Source: Planctomycetaceae bacterium (lineage in GTDB: Bacteria; Planctomycetota; Planctomycetia; Planctomycetales; Planctomycetaceae). From it: DNA of 64,000 bases. Location of the stretch: the NCBI GenBank assembly GCA_041398785.1, contig JAWKUA010000010.1, forward strand, positions 1 to 64,000, read 5' to 3'. A program made the translations under genes and the position numbers. The notes below the pieces were generated by a model, which made no database searches, had not been told where the DNA came from, and saw only the letters and a program-made list of their open reading frames with translations. Positions 16,411 to 24,947 of the stretch are shown here, piece by piece (within the stretch, counting starts at the first letter, position 1; the number at the start of each line of letters is the position of its first letter).

Positions 16411-17691
16411 GTGCCGAACCATAGTCCAGCTCACATCATCGCTCTCAAACGCGACGGCGAAGAACTGACTGACGACCAGATCGGGTTCTTCATCCGCGGC
16501 TACGCGGAAGACCGCATTCCCGACTACCAGATGGCGGCCCTGGCGATGGCCGTCCTGCTGCGGGGCATGAATGATCGGGAAACCGCGGCGCTGACCTTGG
16601 CGATGCTGAATTCCGGCACCCGGCTGACATGGCCCGACGATGGCATTCCCCGCGTCGATAAGCATTCCACCGGCGGCGTCGGCGACAAGATCTCCATTGT
16701 GCTTGCTCCGCTGCTGGCCGCGTGTGGAGTACAGGTCCCGATGCTTTCCGGCCGGGGACTGGGAGCGACCGGCGGGACGCTCGACAAGCTGGAAGCCATC
16801 CCCGGTTTCCGCACGGATCTGTCGCTGGACGAAATCACCCGGCGGACTCAGACCGTCGGGTGCGTCATCACTGGCACCACGAAGGAACTCGCGCCGGCCG
16901 ATCGAAAGCTGTACGCACTTCGTGATGTCACCGGCACCGTGCCATCCATTCCACTCATCACCGCCAGCATCATGAGCAAGAAGCTGGCCGAATCGCTCGA
17001 CGCGCTCGTGCTGGACGTGAAGTTCGGTTCCGGAGCGTTCATGAAAACTCGCGACGACGCGATAGCCCTAGCGCGTTCTCTAGCGGCCACCGGGCGCCGG
17101 ATGAACGTCCGAACGACAGCGCTGCTGACAGACATGAATCAGCCGCTGGGACGCATGTGCGGCAACGCTGTGGAAATTCTGGAATCGATTGACGTCCTGC
17201 AAGGCAAAGGTCCGGCCGACGTGCGCGATCTGACGCTGCAGCTTGCCGCGGAACTCCTGGTGTCCTGCGGCCGGTGCAGCTCGACGGACGAAGGCGTCGC
17301 TGTGGCCGCACGCAACCTGGATTCGGGAGCTGCCTTCGAAAAGTATCAGCAGATGGTGATTGCTCAGGGAGGCAATCCGAATGCAGGGTTGCAGGTCGCC
17401 CCTGCGATTGACGTCGCTGCGACGGAGTCGGGCGTTGTGGCTTCCATCGATACGGAAGCGATCGGCATGGCGATCATCGCGATGAACGGAGGCCGGCAGA
17501 AGCTCGGTGACACGATTGACCACTCGACGGGGATCGAGATGCTGGTCAGAATCGATGACGTCGTGGAACGCGGCCAGCCGTTGGCACGAGTGTTTTCACC
17601 CGAAGCGAGTCGCCACCTGAACGCGGTTCGAGCGGCGTTTAAATTGTCAGACTCGGCTGTGGCACCGGCACTGATCGCCGGCCGAGTCTAA
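16411..17691 (+). CDS. deoA: Thymidine/pyrimidine-nucleoside phosphorylase
   Basis: 426 residues from GTG 16411. Splits thymidine, or pyrimidine nucleosides generally, with phosphate to base and (deoxy)ribose-1-phosphate. The family signature KHSTGGVGDK lies at residues 84-93, SGRGLGATGGTLDKLE follows, and VLDVKFGSGAF with the MNQPLGRMCGNAVE-type stretch completes the substrate site. Length is normal. Which substrate range it has (deoA or the broader pdp type) cannot be settled by eye. It lies 22 bases after clpP and upstream of a cytidine deaminase gene, a pairing that makes sense as pyrimidine salvage. Confidence 0.92.
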   Translation: MPNHSPAHIIALKRDGEELTDDQIGFFIRGYAEDRIPDYQMAALAMAVLLRGMNDRETAALTLAMLNSGTRLTWPDDGIPRVDKHSTGGVGDKISIVLAPLLAACGVQVPMLSGRGLGATGGTLDKLEAIPGFRTDLSLDEITRRTQTVGCVITGTTKELAPADRKLYALRDVTGTVPSIPLITASIMSKKLAESLDALVLDVKFGSGAFMKTRDDAIALARSLAATGRRMNVRTTALLTDMNQPLGRMCGNAVEILESIDVLQGKGPADVRDLTLQLAAELLVSCGRCSSTDEGVAVAARNLDSGAAFEKYQQMVIAQGGNPNAGLQVAPAIDVAATESGVVASIDTEAIGMAIIAMNGGRQKLGDTIDHSTGIEMLVRIDDVVERGQPLARVFSPEASRHLNAVRAAFKLSDSAVAPALIAGRV

Positions 17692-18110
17692 ACGTGTTTC
17701 TTGCGTTCTTGCGTTCGTTCCGCCTCGAAAGCACCGGTCATTCCCGCGCAGAGTCCTGCCCTCGCGAAGGTGGGCGCGCAAAGCCTGTACAGATGCCTGC
17801 CCCGCCACCTCAGAGCAGTGATAGCCCCGTCATTCCTGCGCGCAGGCGGGAACCCGGTGTGCAGTTGCAGGGTTCCCGCCTGCGCGGGAATGACGGTCAC
17901 CAGACAGACGCTGCAGTTCCCGCGAGAATGGATCGCAACGCAGCTATACCGCGAGCGGGGCAGAATGAGACATTCGGCGCGGGAGTAAGAAGAGCGGATC
18001 GGCGTCGGCCGCGGCCAGTATAGAATCCCCTTGCGGCCCTGGCACCCCGGAAACGGCTGCCCGAGCAACTCACACGCCACCACAAAGAACGCGCCGATGA
18101 AACTCTCCCC
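17692..18110. other. Intergenic region with REP-like palindrome
   Basis: 419 bases between deoA and cdd. Besides the palindrome at 17828-17895 it has a partial related copy near 17737-17765 (gtcattcccgcgcag). No coding frame is credible. Confidence 0.5.
17828..17895. repeat. REP-like palindrome (cgtcattcctgcgcgcagg type)
   Basis: The left arm from 17828 (cgtcattcctgcgcgcaggc, continuing to gggaaccc) pairs with the right arm ending at 17895 (starting gggttcccgcctgcgcggga). The two are almost perfectly complementary around a short loop. This is the widespread REP-type intergenic element, usually mobilised by RAYT (IS200-like) transposases. A partial arm lies at about 17737. No RAYT gene is in the window. 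Confidence 0.75.
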
Positions 18111-18516
18111 GTGAAGCTTCCCGACAACTGGCAGTCACTCATCGACGGCGTCGCGAAAGGCTCGCGGTCGCGCGTACGCTCCGTTCTCGAAGTTCGCAGT
18201 GGGTGCCGCCGTGCAAACCACTGATGGAGAAATCTTCACCGGGTGCAACGTGGAGAATTCGTCGTACGGCATGACGATCTGTGCGGAGCGAGTCGCCGCC
18301 TGCACAGCCGTTGCGGCCGGTCATCGAAACATCGATATCGTCTGCGTATCACTCGACGGCAGTCCGGTTCCCTGCGGAGCGTGCCGACAATTCCTGCACG
18401 AATTCAACGCCGGCATGGTGGTCATCATGGACGACATCAACCGCGCCCCCGACACGCCGCCCGAATGCACCCGGCTGAGCGATCTGCTTCCTCGCGGCTT
18501 CCGGCTGGACGCATGA
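18111..18516 (+). pseudogene. cdd: Cytidine deaminase with one frameshift
   Basis: The zinc-site motifs are complete: CNVENSSYGMTICAERVA carries the first cysteine-glutamate part (C-A-E), and PCGACRQFLHEF is the second. The N-terminal helix is in another frame: GTG 18111 reads VKLPDNWQSLIDGVAK, and after one surplus base in aaagg (18156-18160) the next frame continues ARGRAYAPFSKFAVGAAVQT, the usual family sequence. Without the extra base the protein would be about 134 residues, normal for the family. As sequenced, no start codon precedes the core in its own frame except GTG 18199, which would remove the RAYAPFSKF element. It deaminates cytidine/deoxycytidine to uridine/deoxyuridine; with deoA upstream this is pyrimidine salvage. 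Confidence 0.8.
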
Positions 18517-18546
18517 TTCACGACGAAACCGCGCGCCGTGCGGGAT

Positions 18547-19881
18547 TCACCGCACTTCCCGTCGACGAAACGTGCCGGCGTCGGATTCGCCGGGCTGGTC
18601 GTTCAGCCGGTCGCTGAGGTGATTGCGGTTGTTTCGCTGCACCAGGTTGACGGGAGCCTTCCAGCCGCCGGGAGCGTTTGCGACGACGACCGGTTTTCCG
18701 GTGTTGTCGTGGATGCGGAGGTTGTCGGCGACGAGTCCGTTGGATGACATTCGCCAGCAGTGAATTGCCTGCCCGCCGCTTTTGATCACGTTGCCGATGA
18801 CTTCGTAACCGTCGAGCTGAAAGTTTGGTTCAAGCGACGTTGTGGCGGTTTCCATGTAGTTGTGGTTGCAGCGCACATTGCGCAGGTGGCCGCGGTGAGA
18901 CGGATGGCCAAGCAAGTAGCCGCTGCCGTTCGGATTGATCGTTCGCGTGTAGAAAATATCGATATTCTCCGCGTCGAACGATTCGCCTTCCGTCACGGCA
19001 CCGCCCGCGAGAAATCGGCCGGTGTGTTCGCCATACAGCATCACGGAACGCATCGTGTCGGTCATGGTGATATCCCGAATCAGCACGTTTCGCACGCGGC
19101 CATGAACCAGGACGCAGGCGTTGATGTCCTTCACCAGACCGCTCGGCTGGACGTTGTTTGACGCGTTCAGATCGATCGTGCCTTTGCCGACGATTCGGAC
19201 GTTCTCGATGTAATCGGGCTGCAAACCGTGGCCGATACGGATGCCGTACGATTCGCGACCGTCATACGAAATGAACCACAGGCTGCCCTGGTTGTGGCCG
19301 GTCCGGTTTTCGAATCGGATTTGAACACCGGCCGTCAGTTCCTGCCAGTCGCCGGTGATCGGCATGCCTTCGACACGCTTGTCGAAGATCTTTCCGACTC
19401 CCCAGGAGAACGTGTCCGGCTTTCCATTCTGACCTTCGCCGTCGATGACGATCGTGAAGACGGTGACGCCGGGAGACACTTCGTTCGAATGACCGCCGCT
19501 GGCGAGAGAAATGTCGTAGTCGCCACCGACGGACAGATCGTCCAGCTTCTTCGGTGCTCCGTGGTCGGTCGTAATCTCGGGAACGGCTTCCTGAGACGTT
19601 TCTCCGTCGGCCAGTTTCAGCGTGGCTCCTTCCTGAAGTTCGATCTCCACGGACTTGTCAACATACAGCAGCGCGCGGTGTTTGCCGAGGCGATGCTGGT
19701 GAAGACCGGGCAGAAAGATGATTCGATCTCCCGGCGCGGCGTGATCGAGAATCTGTTGAGGCGGGTCGTCGGGCCTGACCAGATGTTCGACGCGGCCGGA
19801 GTTGTTTGCATCATCGTCACCGTGCACCACGGCACACGGGACCCAAATCGTCAGACACAAAAGCGCCGGCACTGTCTTCAT
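18547..19881 (-). CDS. Secreted parallel beta-helix protein (glycoside hydrolase 28/pectate-lyase-like)
   Basis: 444 residues from ATG 19881, which begins a signal peptide (MKTVPALLCLTIWVPCAVVHG). The body is a right-handed beta-helix type: repeated short strands with Asn and Gly turns, for example YIENVRIVGKGTIDLNASNN, VRNVLIRDITMTDTMRSVM and HLRNVRCNHNYMETATTS. Such folds are typical of polysaccharide lyases and GH28 hydrolases. I cannot point to catalytic aspartates with confidence, so the enzyme class is open. Its start overlaps the stop of the upstream gene (ATGA), the last step of a four-gene overlapping minus-strand operon. Planctomycetes are rich in such secreted sugar-acting proteins. 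Confidence 0.72.
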   Translation of the reverse strand: MKTVPALLCLTIWVPCAVVHGDDDANNSGRVEHLVRPDDPPQQILDHAAPGDRIIFLPGLHQHRLGKHRALLYVDKSVEIELQEGATLKLADGETSQEAVPEITTDHGAPKKLDDLSVGGDYDISLASGGHSNEVSPGVTVFTIVIDGEGQNGKPDTFSWGVGKIFDKRVEGMPITGDWQELTAGVQIRFENRTGHNQGSLWFISYDGRESYGIRIGHGLQPDYIENVRIVGKGTIDLNASNNVQPSGLVKDINACVLVHGRVRNVLIRDITMTDTMRSVMLYGEHTGRFLAGGAVTEGESFDAENIDIFYTRTINPNGSGYLLGHPSHRGHLRNVRCNHNYMETATTSLEPNFQLDGYEVIGNVIKSGGQAIHCWRMSSNGLVADNLRIHDNTGKPVVVANAPGGWKAPVNLVQRNNRNHLSDRLNDQPGESDAGTFRRREVR

Positions 19882-20282
19882 GGGATGATCCGTAGCAGAA
19901 CGTTGCTGATCTGAGGACCGCGAACGTCGATCGTCAGTGTATTGAAATCCCTTAGCGCGCCGGTGATGTTGAATTCCGCCTGCTGTGTTTCTGACGCCGG
20001 AACGCTGCATTCGCACATGTCCAGCAAGACGCCGTTGACGGCCACCAGCGGAGTGTCACCGCGGAAGTCGACCGCGATCCGGACCTGCGAACCTGCATCC
20101 AGTCCGGTCGGGCGATGGAAGCGGCGAGTCAGCGTGACGGCGCCCGGAGCCTGCCTCGCTTCGTCCACCGCAATCGGCAGCGTGCAGCGCTGCGGCGAAT
20201 CAGGGGACTCGGCCCGAGTGAATTCCCAGGGGCCGGCAAGTCGGATTTCATGAACGGAAGTCACGTCGTCTCTCACGTCCAC
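19878..20282 (-). CDS. Small beta-sandwich protein (GH2 sugar-binding-like), hypothetical
   Basis: 134 residues from GTG 20282 (GTG 20276 is an alternative). The pattern IRLAGPWEFTRAES, AVTLTRRFHRPTGLDA, RIAVDFRGDTPLVAVNG and LTIDVRGP resembles the N-terminal sugar-binding jelly-roll of glycoside hydrolase family 2, but no catalytic domain is attached and there is no signal peptide. It overlaps RNase Z upstream by 10 bp and the beta-helix gene downstream by 4 bp, so it is translated in a coupled chain. It may be a carbohydrate-binding partner of the beta-helix protein, but without an export signal this is speculative. Confidence 0.6.
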   Translation of the reverse strand: MDVRDDVTSVHEIRLAGPWEFTRAESPDSPQRCTLPIAVDEARQAPGAVTLTRRFHRPTGLDAGSQVRIAVDFRGDTPLVAVNGVLLDMCECSVPASETQQAEFNITGALRDFNTLTIDVRGPQISNVLLRIIP

Positions 20283-21112
20283 AACAATACTCGGTCACGC
20301 AGATGATCGGGCAGCCGCTGCTCCCTGGCCTTGTGAGCCAGTCCTTCGTGAGTCCGCGTGCTCAGGTGACTGAGAATGATCAGTTCGTTTCGGAACCTGT
20401 CGGCTCGATCCAGGATATCATCCAGATGCATGTGGCCAAACTTGTGGATCTTCTCCTTACGGTGCTCGGGGCGGAAGAACGTCATCTCGGTAATCAGAAT
20501 CTGGGAGTTGTAGACGTCCGGGTGAGCGTCCAGGCCTGCCGGTGCGGTGTCGCCGGTGAAGCAGACCAGCGGCGTCAGAGTTTCCGCCGTGACGTCAGTG
20601 CCGCTCAGACGCAAATCGCGGATCTGATCTCCCGCAAGGCCGTGGAATTCAGGTTTCAGCTTCTTTCGGCTGTCGTAGACGATGTAGCCGACGGACGGAA
20701 CGGTGTGCTTCGTCGCGAAGACCTGCACTTTGTGTTCCCGCGACAGTTCGATCAGGTCGCCGTCTTTTACGCCGACCAGTTGACAGATCATGCGGCCTCG
20801 ATCCAGCCGCTGCCACGACTTCAGCATGCGAGTGACGTTTTCGACGACCTCCTCGGGCAGATAAATCGTCGGCGGGTCCATCTTCATCATGCGACGGCGA
20901 GCGACATACACCGGCAAAGCGGCCAGGTGGTCCAGATGAGTGTGCGAGACGAAAAAGGTTTGCGTGCCCATGAACGACCATGGGCTGCCGCCCAGTTCGA
21001 ACCCCAGCTTCAGTTCGGGAATTCGCCAATAGCTCTGCACCGCGGCGCGCGAATAGCCTTCAATCGTCAGCGCCTTGTGTTTGACGGACTGCAGCGGCAG
21101 ATTCTCAAGCAT
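20273..21112 (-). CDS. Ribonuclease Z-like metallo-beta-lactamase protein
   Basis: 279 residues if started at ATG 21112; in the present sequence the frame runs on upstream into the Uma2 gene because of an indel. The metal site HTHLDHLAAL is the MBL signature HxHxDH; CFTGDTAP and LSHLSTRTH supply the other ligands. The domain begins LTIEGYSRAAVQSYWRIPEL, the RNase Z-type opening. RNase Z removes 3' trailers from tRNA precursors. The flexible arm is short and the family branch is the shorter planctomycete-type one, so the substrate is not certain. The start codon sits inside the end of the repaired Uma2 gene (ATGCTTGA), so the two overlap by 8 bp. Confidence 0.8.
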   Translation of the reverse strand: MLENLPLQSVKHKALTIEGYSRAAVQSYWRIPELKLGFELGGSPWSFMGTQTFFVSHTHLDHLAALPVYVARRRMMKMDPPTIYLPEEVVENVTRMLKSWQRLDRGRMICQLVGVKDGDLIELSREHKVQVFATKHTVPSVGYIVYDSRKKLKPEFHGLAGDQIRDLRLSGTDVTAETLTPLVCFTGDTAPAGLDAHPDVYNSQILITEMTFFRPEHRKEKIHKFGHMHLDDILDRADRFRNELIILSHLSTRTHEGLAHKAREQRLPDHLRDRVLLWT

Positions 21113-21694
21113 GGTTCTGCCACCACTCCGGCTGAGCGAAGATTCCGGCGACGGAAACTTCGAATCCCGGTAAACATCGCTGCCGCTCAGGGTCTGCCGC
21201 TGGCCGAGTGCCAGAGTATGCGATGCCTTGCGAATCACCTGAATCTCCCGCTTGGACGGATCCGGAACCCAGATCACTTCGACTCCCGCCTTCATGTACG
21301 CCAGTGTGCGAGTCCGCAGTTCCTGTCGTCGATCATTGGCCGAAGCGACTTCCACCACCAGCCGAGGCACCCGACTGGCGACAACCTGATCGGACTGTTC
21401 GAACTGCGTACCGGAATCAAAAAAACTGATCGCCGGAAAGTAGACCGTGTCCGGTGCCCTGGCAACCTGGACTCCCAGTTCATGACAGGCATAGCCGACG
21501 GCCTGCCCCGCGCGCCGACGAAACCATTCCGCCATCGCTCGCGACAGATTCAGCACGATCGTGCCGTGAATGTCGTCGGGCGCCTGCATCAGCACCGTCT
21601 TTCCGGCGTGCAGCTCGTGCCAGCGACCGCCTTCCGGCAAATCCAGTTTGCTGGCGGCAAACTCTTCTGCCGTCATGTGAGCGTCGGAAATCAT
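21105..21694 (-). pseudogene. Uma2-family (DUF820) restriction-endonuclease-fold protein with a frameshift near its end
   Basis: From ATG 21694: MTAEEFAASKLDLPEGGRW, then YFPAISFFDSGT and PRLVVEVASANDRRQELRTR, the Uma2 core with PD-(D/E)XK-like residues (VEV), and VEVIWVPDPSKREIQVI. The last part is shifted. With one T added in the run at 21172-21174 the tail reads DVLPGFEVSVAGIFAQPEW and stops at TGA 21107-21105, giving about 196 residues, normal for the family. As sequenced the frame instead continues into RNase Z, making an apparent 473-residue fusion. Uma2 proteins are very numerous in planctomycetes and cyanobacteria and their function is unproven. Confidence 0.72.
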
Positions 21695-21870
21695 CTGTCC
21701 TCAACCCGCGAATCGTCATCGGGAAACCGACCATTCTTGCGGTCCGGACCGCAAACTCCAAGCGTCCCGCCCGATGCCATGCCGCGAAGTTCCCGAGCCA
21801 TGAACGCCGGCAGTTTCTACACCCGCGCTGACGGCGCCGGCGTCCGCGCATCTGCACCTTCAACCGCGCG

Positions 21871-22009
21871 GCCGCGCAACCACCTCTCCCCGCGCAGCGT
21901 CAGGGAGGGCGAGGCTCCTGCCGAGCCGCGTGTGCCAGAGGACGTCCGGTGGTGGCAGCGGCTCGGCGGGAGCCTCGCCCTCCCGATGGTTGCAACATAC
22001 ACCGCATGA
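21871..22009. repeat. Palindromic repeat unit, copy A
   Basis: 139 bp. The core is an inverted repeat: gggagggcgaggctcctgcc (from 21903, arm of 27) with the arm ending at 21984; 26 of 27 positions pair around a 28-base loop. Copy B at 22334 is nearly identical in the same orientation. I recall this gagggcgaggctcc type as a common planctomycete intergenic repeat. Confidence 0.85.
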
Positions 22010-22333
22010 AGGAGTCAGCACGTCCCAAAACGCATTCCGACGTCTGCGCCGCACAGCTTCTGCGAAGGTGTGGTACCCGAGGAGGTCGCATTTCCGGGTG
22101 CACATGCACCAGCACCGCGCATTACCGACGGCCGCATCCACCTCTCCCCGCGCAGCGGCAGGGAGAGGTCGGGCGAGCGGAGCGAGGCCCGGGAGAGGGC
22201 CGATCGCGCGTTCTGCGTTCGGGCGACCCAGCACGGCCAACGCGGACGTCCCTCCCCCGAACTTGCTTCGCTCGTTCGACCCCTCCCTGTTGGCCTTCGG
22301 CCGGGAGGGGTGCATGGAGTTCCAACCGCGACG

Positions 22334-22473
22334 GCCGCGCAACCACCTCTCCCCGCGCAGCGTCCAGGGAGGGCGAGGCTCCTGCCGAGCCGCGTGTGCC
22401 AGAGGACGTCCGATGGTGGCAGCGGCTCGGCGGGAGCCTCGCCCTCCCGATGGTCGCAACATACACCGCATGA
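22334..22473. repeat. Palindromic repeat unit, copy B
   Basis: 140 bp, a direct repeat of copy A with three or four substitutions and one extra base (gcgtccaggg for gcgtcaggg). It includes the same long stem. The shared borders gccgcgcaaccacctctccc and caacatacaccgcatga mark a unit longer than the hairpin itself. Confidence 0.85.
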
Positions 22474-22518
22474 TGGAGCGATGCCCGGGAGAGGGCCGAC
22501 CGCGCGAAATCAGAGCGT

Positions 22519-23277
22519 TCAGATTCCCAGGTCGCGCTCGAGGTGCTGGAGTCGTTCGTCAAGTCCGCGGATCGACTCCTGCAGCCGTTCAATCGTCGCT
22601 TCCTGGACCCGAATCTGGTGTTCGAGTCGTTCCAGCGATGTATCCGATGCTGCAGCAACGTTCGGCGCGGTCGCCTGTGTTGCGGTACGGGGTGTTTCGG
22701 TTCCGGAAGAACGGGGCGGTTCTTCGACGTCATCGGCCAGCGCGGCGGGTTCCAGTGTTTGTCCTTCTTTCGGCAGATAGAATGTGTGGTCAACTTCGAC
22801 GCCGCGCCGTTCCAGGGGGCCGTTTGCCTGCAGATATCCCATACTCAGCAGGCCGCTCAATTCTTCTCGAAGAGCTTCCTGGGAATCGATGCGCACCATC
22901 CGGCTGGCTCGCGTGCGAAGTTCGCCGGGCTGTTGCCGGCCTCGCAGCAGCAGTTCCGCGATGATCGCGAACTGCGCTTCCGAAAAATCAAACTTGTGCC
23001 GCATGTAGTGGCGATATCGCGGCGCCCGGCCTCCGTCGGTAAACACTTCGGCGACCAGCAGGTCTTCGCGAAGTTCGTCCAGAGCCTGCTGGACCTGGTC
23101 TTCGTCGTAACTGACCACCGGCTCACGATTACTTTTTTGATTGCACGCGGTGGTCGTGGCTTTCAGAGTCAGCGGGTACTGCTCCGGAGTCGTGAAGGCC
23201 TTTTCCATCAGCACGCCGATCACGCGGCGCTGAATTCTGGTCAATTGCCGGATCTGATTCTTTGGTTCATCGCTCAT
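22519..23277 (-). CDS. YceH-family (DUF480) protein
   Basis: 252 residues from ATG 23277 (an in-frame TTG lies two codons earlier). The N-terminal 170 residues match YceH: QLTRIQRRVIGVLMEKAFTT, QYPLTLKATTTACNQKSNRE, RAPRYRHYM, FSEAQFAIIAELLLRGRQQP and RTRASRM. Structures of the family show two winged-helix domains, so DNA binding is suspected, but no function is proven. After a low-complexity linker, the last 45 residues (ERLEHQIRVQEATIERLQES) form a predicted coiled coil, which the shorter E. coli protein also has in part. It lies alone, between the repeat block and the NhaC-type antiporter on the same strand. Confidence 0.85.
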   Translation of the reverse strand: MSDEPKNQIRQLTRIQRRVIGVLMEKAFTTPEQYPLTLKATTTACNQKSNREPVVSYDEDQVQQALDELREDLLVAEVFTDGGRAPRYRHYMRHKFDFSEAQFAIIAELLLRGRQQPGELRTRASRMVRIDSQEALREELSGLLSMGYLQANGPLERRGVEVDHTFYLPKEGQTLEPAALADDVEEPPRSSGTETPRTATQATAPNVAAASDTSLERLEHQIRVQEATIERLQESIRGLDERLQHLERDLGI

Positions 23278-23387
23278 CGTCAATTACTTCCGTGACTGCG
23301 CACTGACCGGGTCGGAAAGTGAGCCCGTGTTCCGTCGCGAGCGGATTGTGCGGAGGAACGCGTCGGCGCTCAAGCGTGCCCGGACCG

Positions 23388-24797
23388 CTATCCTTCCCGG
23401 CGTCCGAACCCGGTCAGAATCGACAGCACCATCAGCGGCAGCAGAGCGTGGTTGTAAAACGCGTACGGAAGAAACTCGGACCATTCGACAACCGGCACCT
23501 CTGGATACAGTTCCGTAACCTGCTTCTGAATGGCCACAGCCGCGACGACCGACGTTGCGTACGGCAGCAGATACGGAAATGAACACGACACAGTGTCCAG
23601 CAGGTTGGCGCTGCGATACGGGTGGATTCCGGCGTTTTTGCGAATGACGTTGGCCAGTGGTCCCGCGGTAATCATGGCCACGGTGTTGACGGAGACGCAG
23701 ACATTCGTGAACGAAATCAGCGCCAGAATGGCCAGCTCCGCGTTGCGCAGCGAACCGGCGATCAGCGACTGAAGCTTCTTCATCAACAGGTCCAGAAACC
23801 CGCCGACTCGCATCAGGCCGATCGCGGTCACCAGCAGCAGAGTCAGAATGGCCGTCGGCACCAGGCTCATCGCGCCGCGGACGGCGCTGCCGGTGACTTC
23901 GCCCTGGGAATTGATGGCAAAGATGCGTTCGAACTCAAACACGCCGGTCATAGGTCCAATGACGGCTGCCAGAAAAATGCCAACGGTCAGCGCTCCCAGA
24001 AAATGTCCGCCGCTGATGGCAATGACGAACACAACCACCGACGGAATCAGCATCGGCAGTCCCTTCGGGTCGGAGTTCTTTTTCAGGATTTCCTGTGACA
24101 CTTCGGCGGATTGCGACGTTCCGCCACCGCCGATCACCGCGAACAGCACGGTCGCGACGGCAGCGGCGATCAATACGTATTTCAGTCGGGAACGGACGAC
24201 TCCACCAACATCCGCTTCCTGAGTCGCCGCCGAAACGATCGTGGTGTCCGAAATCGGAGCGACGTTGTCACCAAACGCCGCTCCGCTGATGATGGCGCCG
24301 ATCAGCGCCGCCGGGTTGGCTCCCAGAAACACGCCGGCCGGATACATCACCGCGGTAAAACCGACGATGGTGCCCATACCGGTGCCGACTGACGTTGCAA
24401 ACAGGGCCGCCGAAACAAAAACGGCGGCGACCAGAATTCCGCCGCTTAAATTCAGCTTTTCACCGATCCAGACAATGGCTTGCACCATTCCGGAATCGGC
24501 CATGATTCCAGAGAACGCCCCCGCCCACAGCCAGCACACAACAGCCACGGTGGCGACACGATTGGCCATCAAGGCAAACGACTGCTCGCTGTAGACCGCC
24601 AGATTTTTCGCGAAGCACATGCCGCACGAAATCCCCAGCATCGCCGCCAGAATCATGCCTTCGACATGAGGTGCCCCGTGGACGACCAATGCAATCGTGG
24701 CGATCAGAAAGACGGCCATCGGCACCACACTGGCCACGGCACCGCCGCGAAAATGGACGTCCGCTTCGGTGATGTCCGGAGTTGTTGAGTCGCTCAT
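23388..24797 (-). CDS. NhaC-family Na+/H+ antiporter-like membrane protein
   Basis: 469 residues with about 11-12 hydrophobic segments. NhaC-superfamily features are SVGTGMGTIVGFTAVMYPAG, IGAIISGAAFGDNVAPISDT and FTNVCVSVNTVAMITAGPLA; the GDNVAPISDTT stretch is the best marker. Family members exchange Na+ for H+ (some are linked to amino or organic acids) across the inner membrane, fitting a marine or saline habitat. The start ATG 24797 gives a 20-residue polar cytoplasmic tail before the first helix. The antiport substrate is inferred from the family only. Confidence 0.85.
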   Translation of the reverse strand: MSDSTTPDITEADVHFRGGAVASVVPMAVFLIATIALVVHGAPHVEGMILAAMLGISCGMCFAKNLAVYSEQSFALMANRVATVAVVCWLWAGAFSGIMADSGMVQAIVWIGEKLNLSGGILVAAVFVSAALFATSVGTGMGTIVGFTAVMYPAGVFLGANPAALIGAIISGAAFGDNVAPISDTTIVSAATQEADVGGVVRSRLKYVLIAAAVATVLFAVIGGGGTSQSAEVSQEILKKNSDPKGLPMLIPSVVVFVIAISGGHFLGALTVGIFLAAVIGPMTGVFEFERIFAINSQGEVTGSAVRGAMSLVPTAILTLLLVTAIGLMRVGGFLDLLMKKLQSLIAGSLRNAELAILALISFTNVCVSVNTVAMITAGPLANVIRKNAGIHPYRSANLLDTVSCSFPYLLPYATSVVAAVAIQKQVTELYPEVPVVEWSEFLPYAFYNHALLPLMVLSILTGFGRREG

Positions 24798-24947
24798 AAG
24801 CTGTCGGTATTCGCGGAAAGGAGTGTCGTCACGTCGCTGGCCGGCGGTTCAAACGGAATTGCCGTCCTGACGAAAACTTGATGCCGCAGCATTCGCGACA
24901 AACAAAACAGCACCGGCCGGCAATCGTGGCAAACGAATGGACAATGG

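Larger units (their letters stand above)
21695..22518. other. Intergenic repeat block
   Basis: 824 bases made almost entirely of repeats: two copies of a 140-bp unit (21871-22009 and 22334-22473), short cacctctccccgcgcagcg-type elements at about 22138 and inside both units, and cgggagagggccga elements near 22190 and 22488. All long open frames here (several overlap on both strands) are products of the low-complexity GC composition. No gene is supported. Confidence 0.6.

Noticed and set aside
20273..21694. Uma2-RNase Z as a true fusion enzyme
   Set aside because: One added base gives each gene its normal end and start, so a frameshift is the simpler reading.
20303..22009. 568-codon plus-strand frame
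   Set aside because: Antisense to RNase Z and Uma2 and extending into the repeat block; GC-rich shadow frame.
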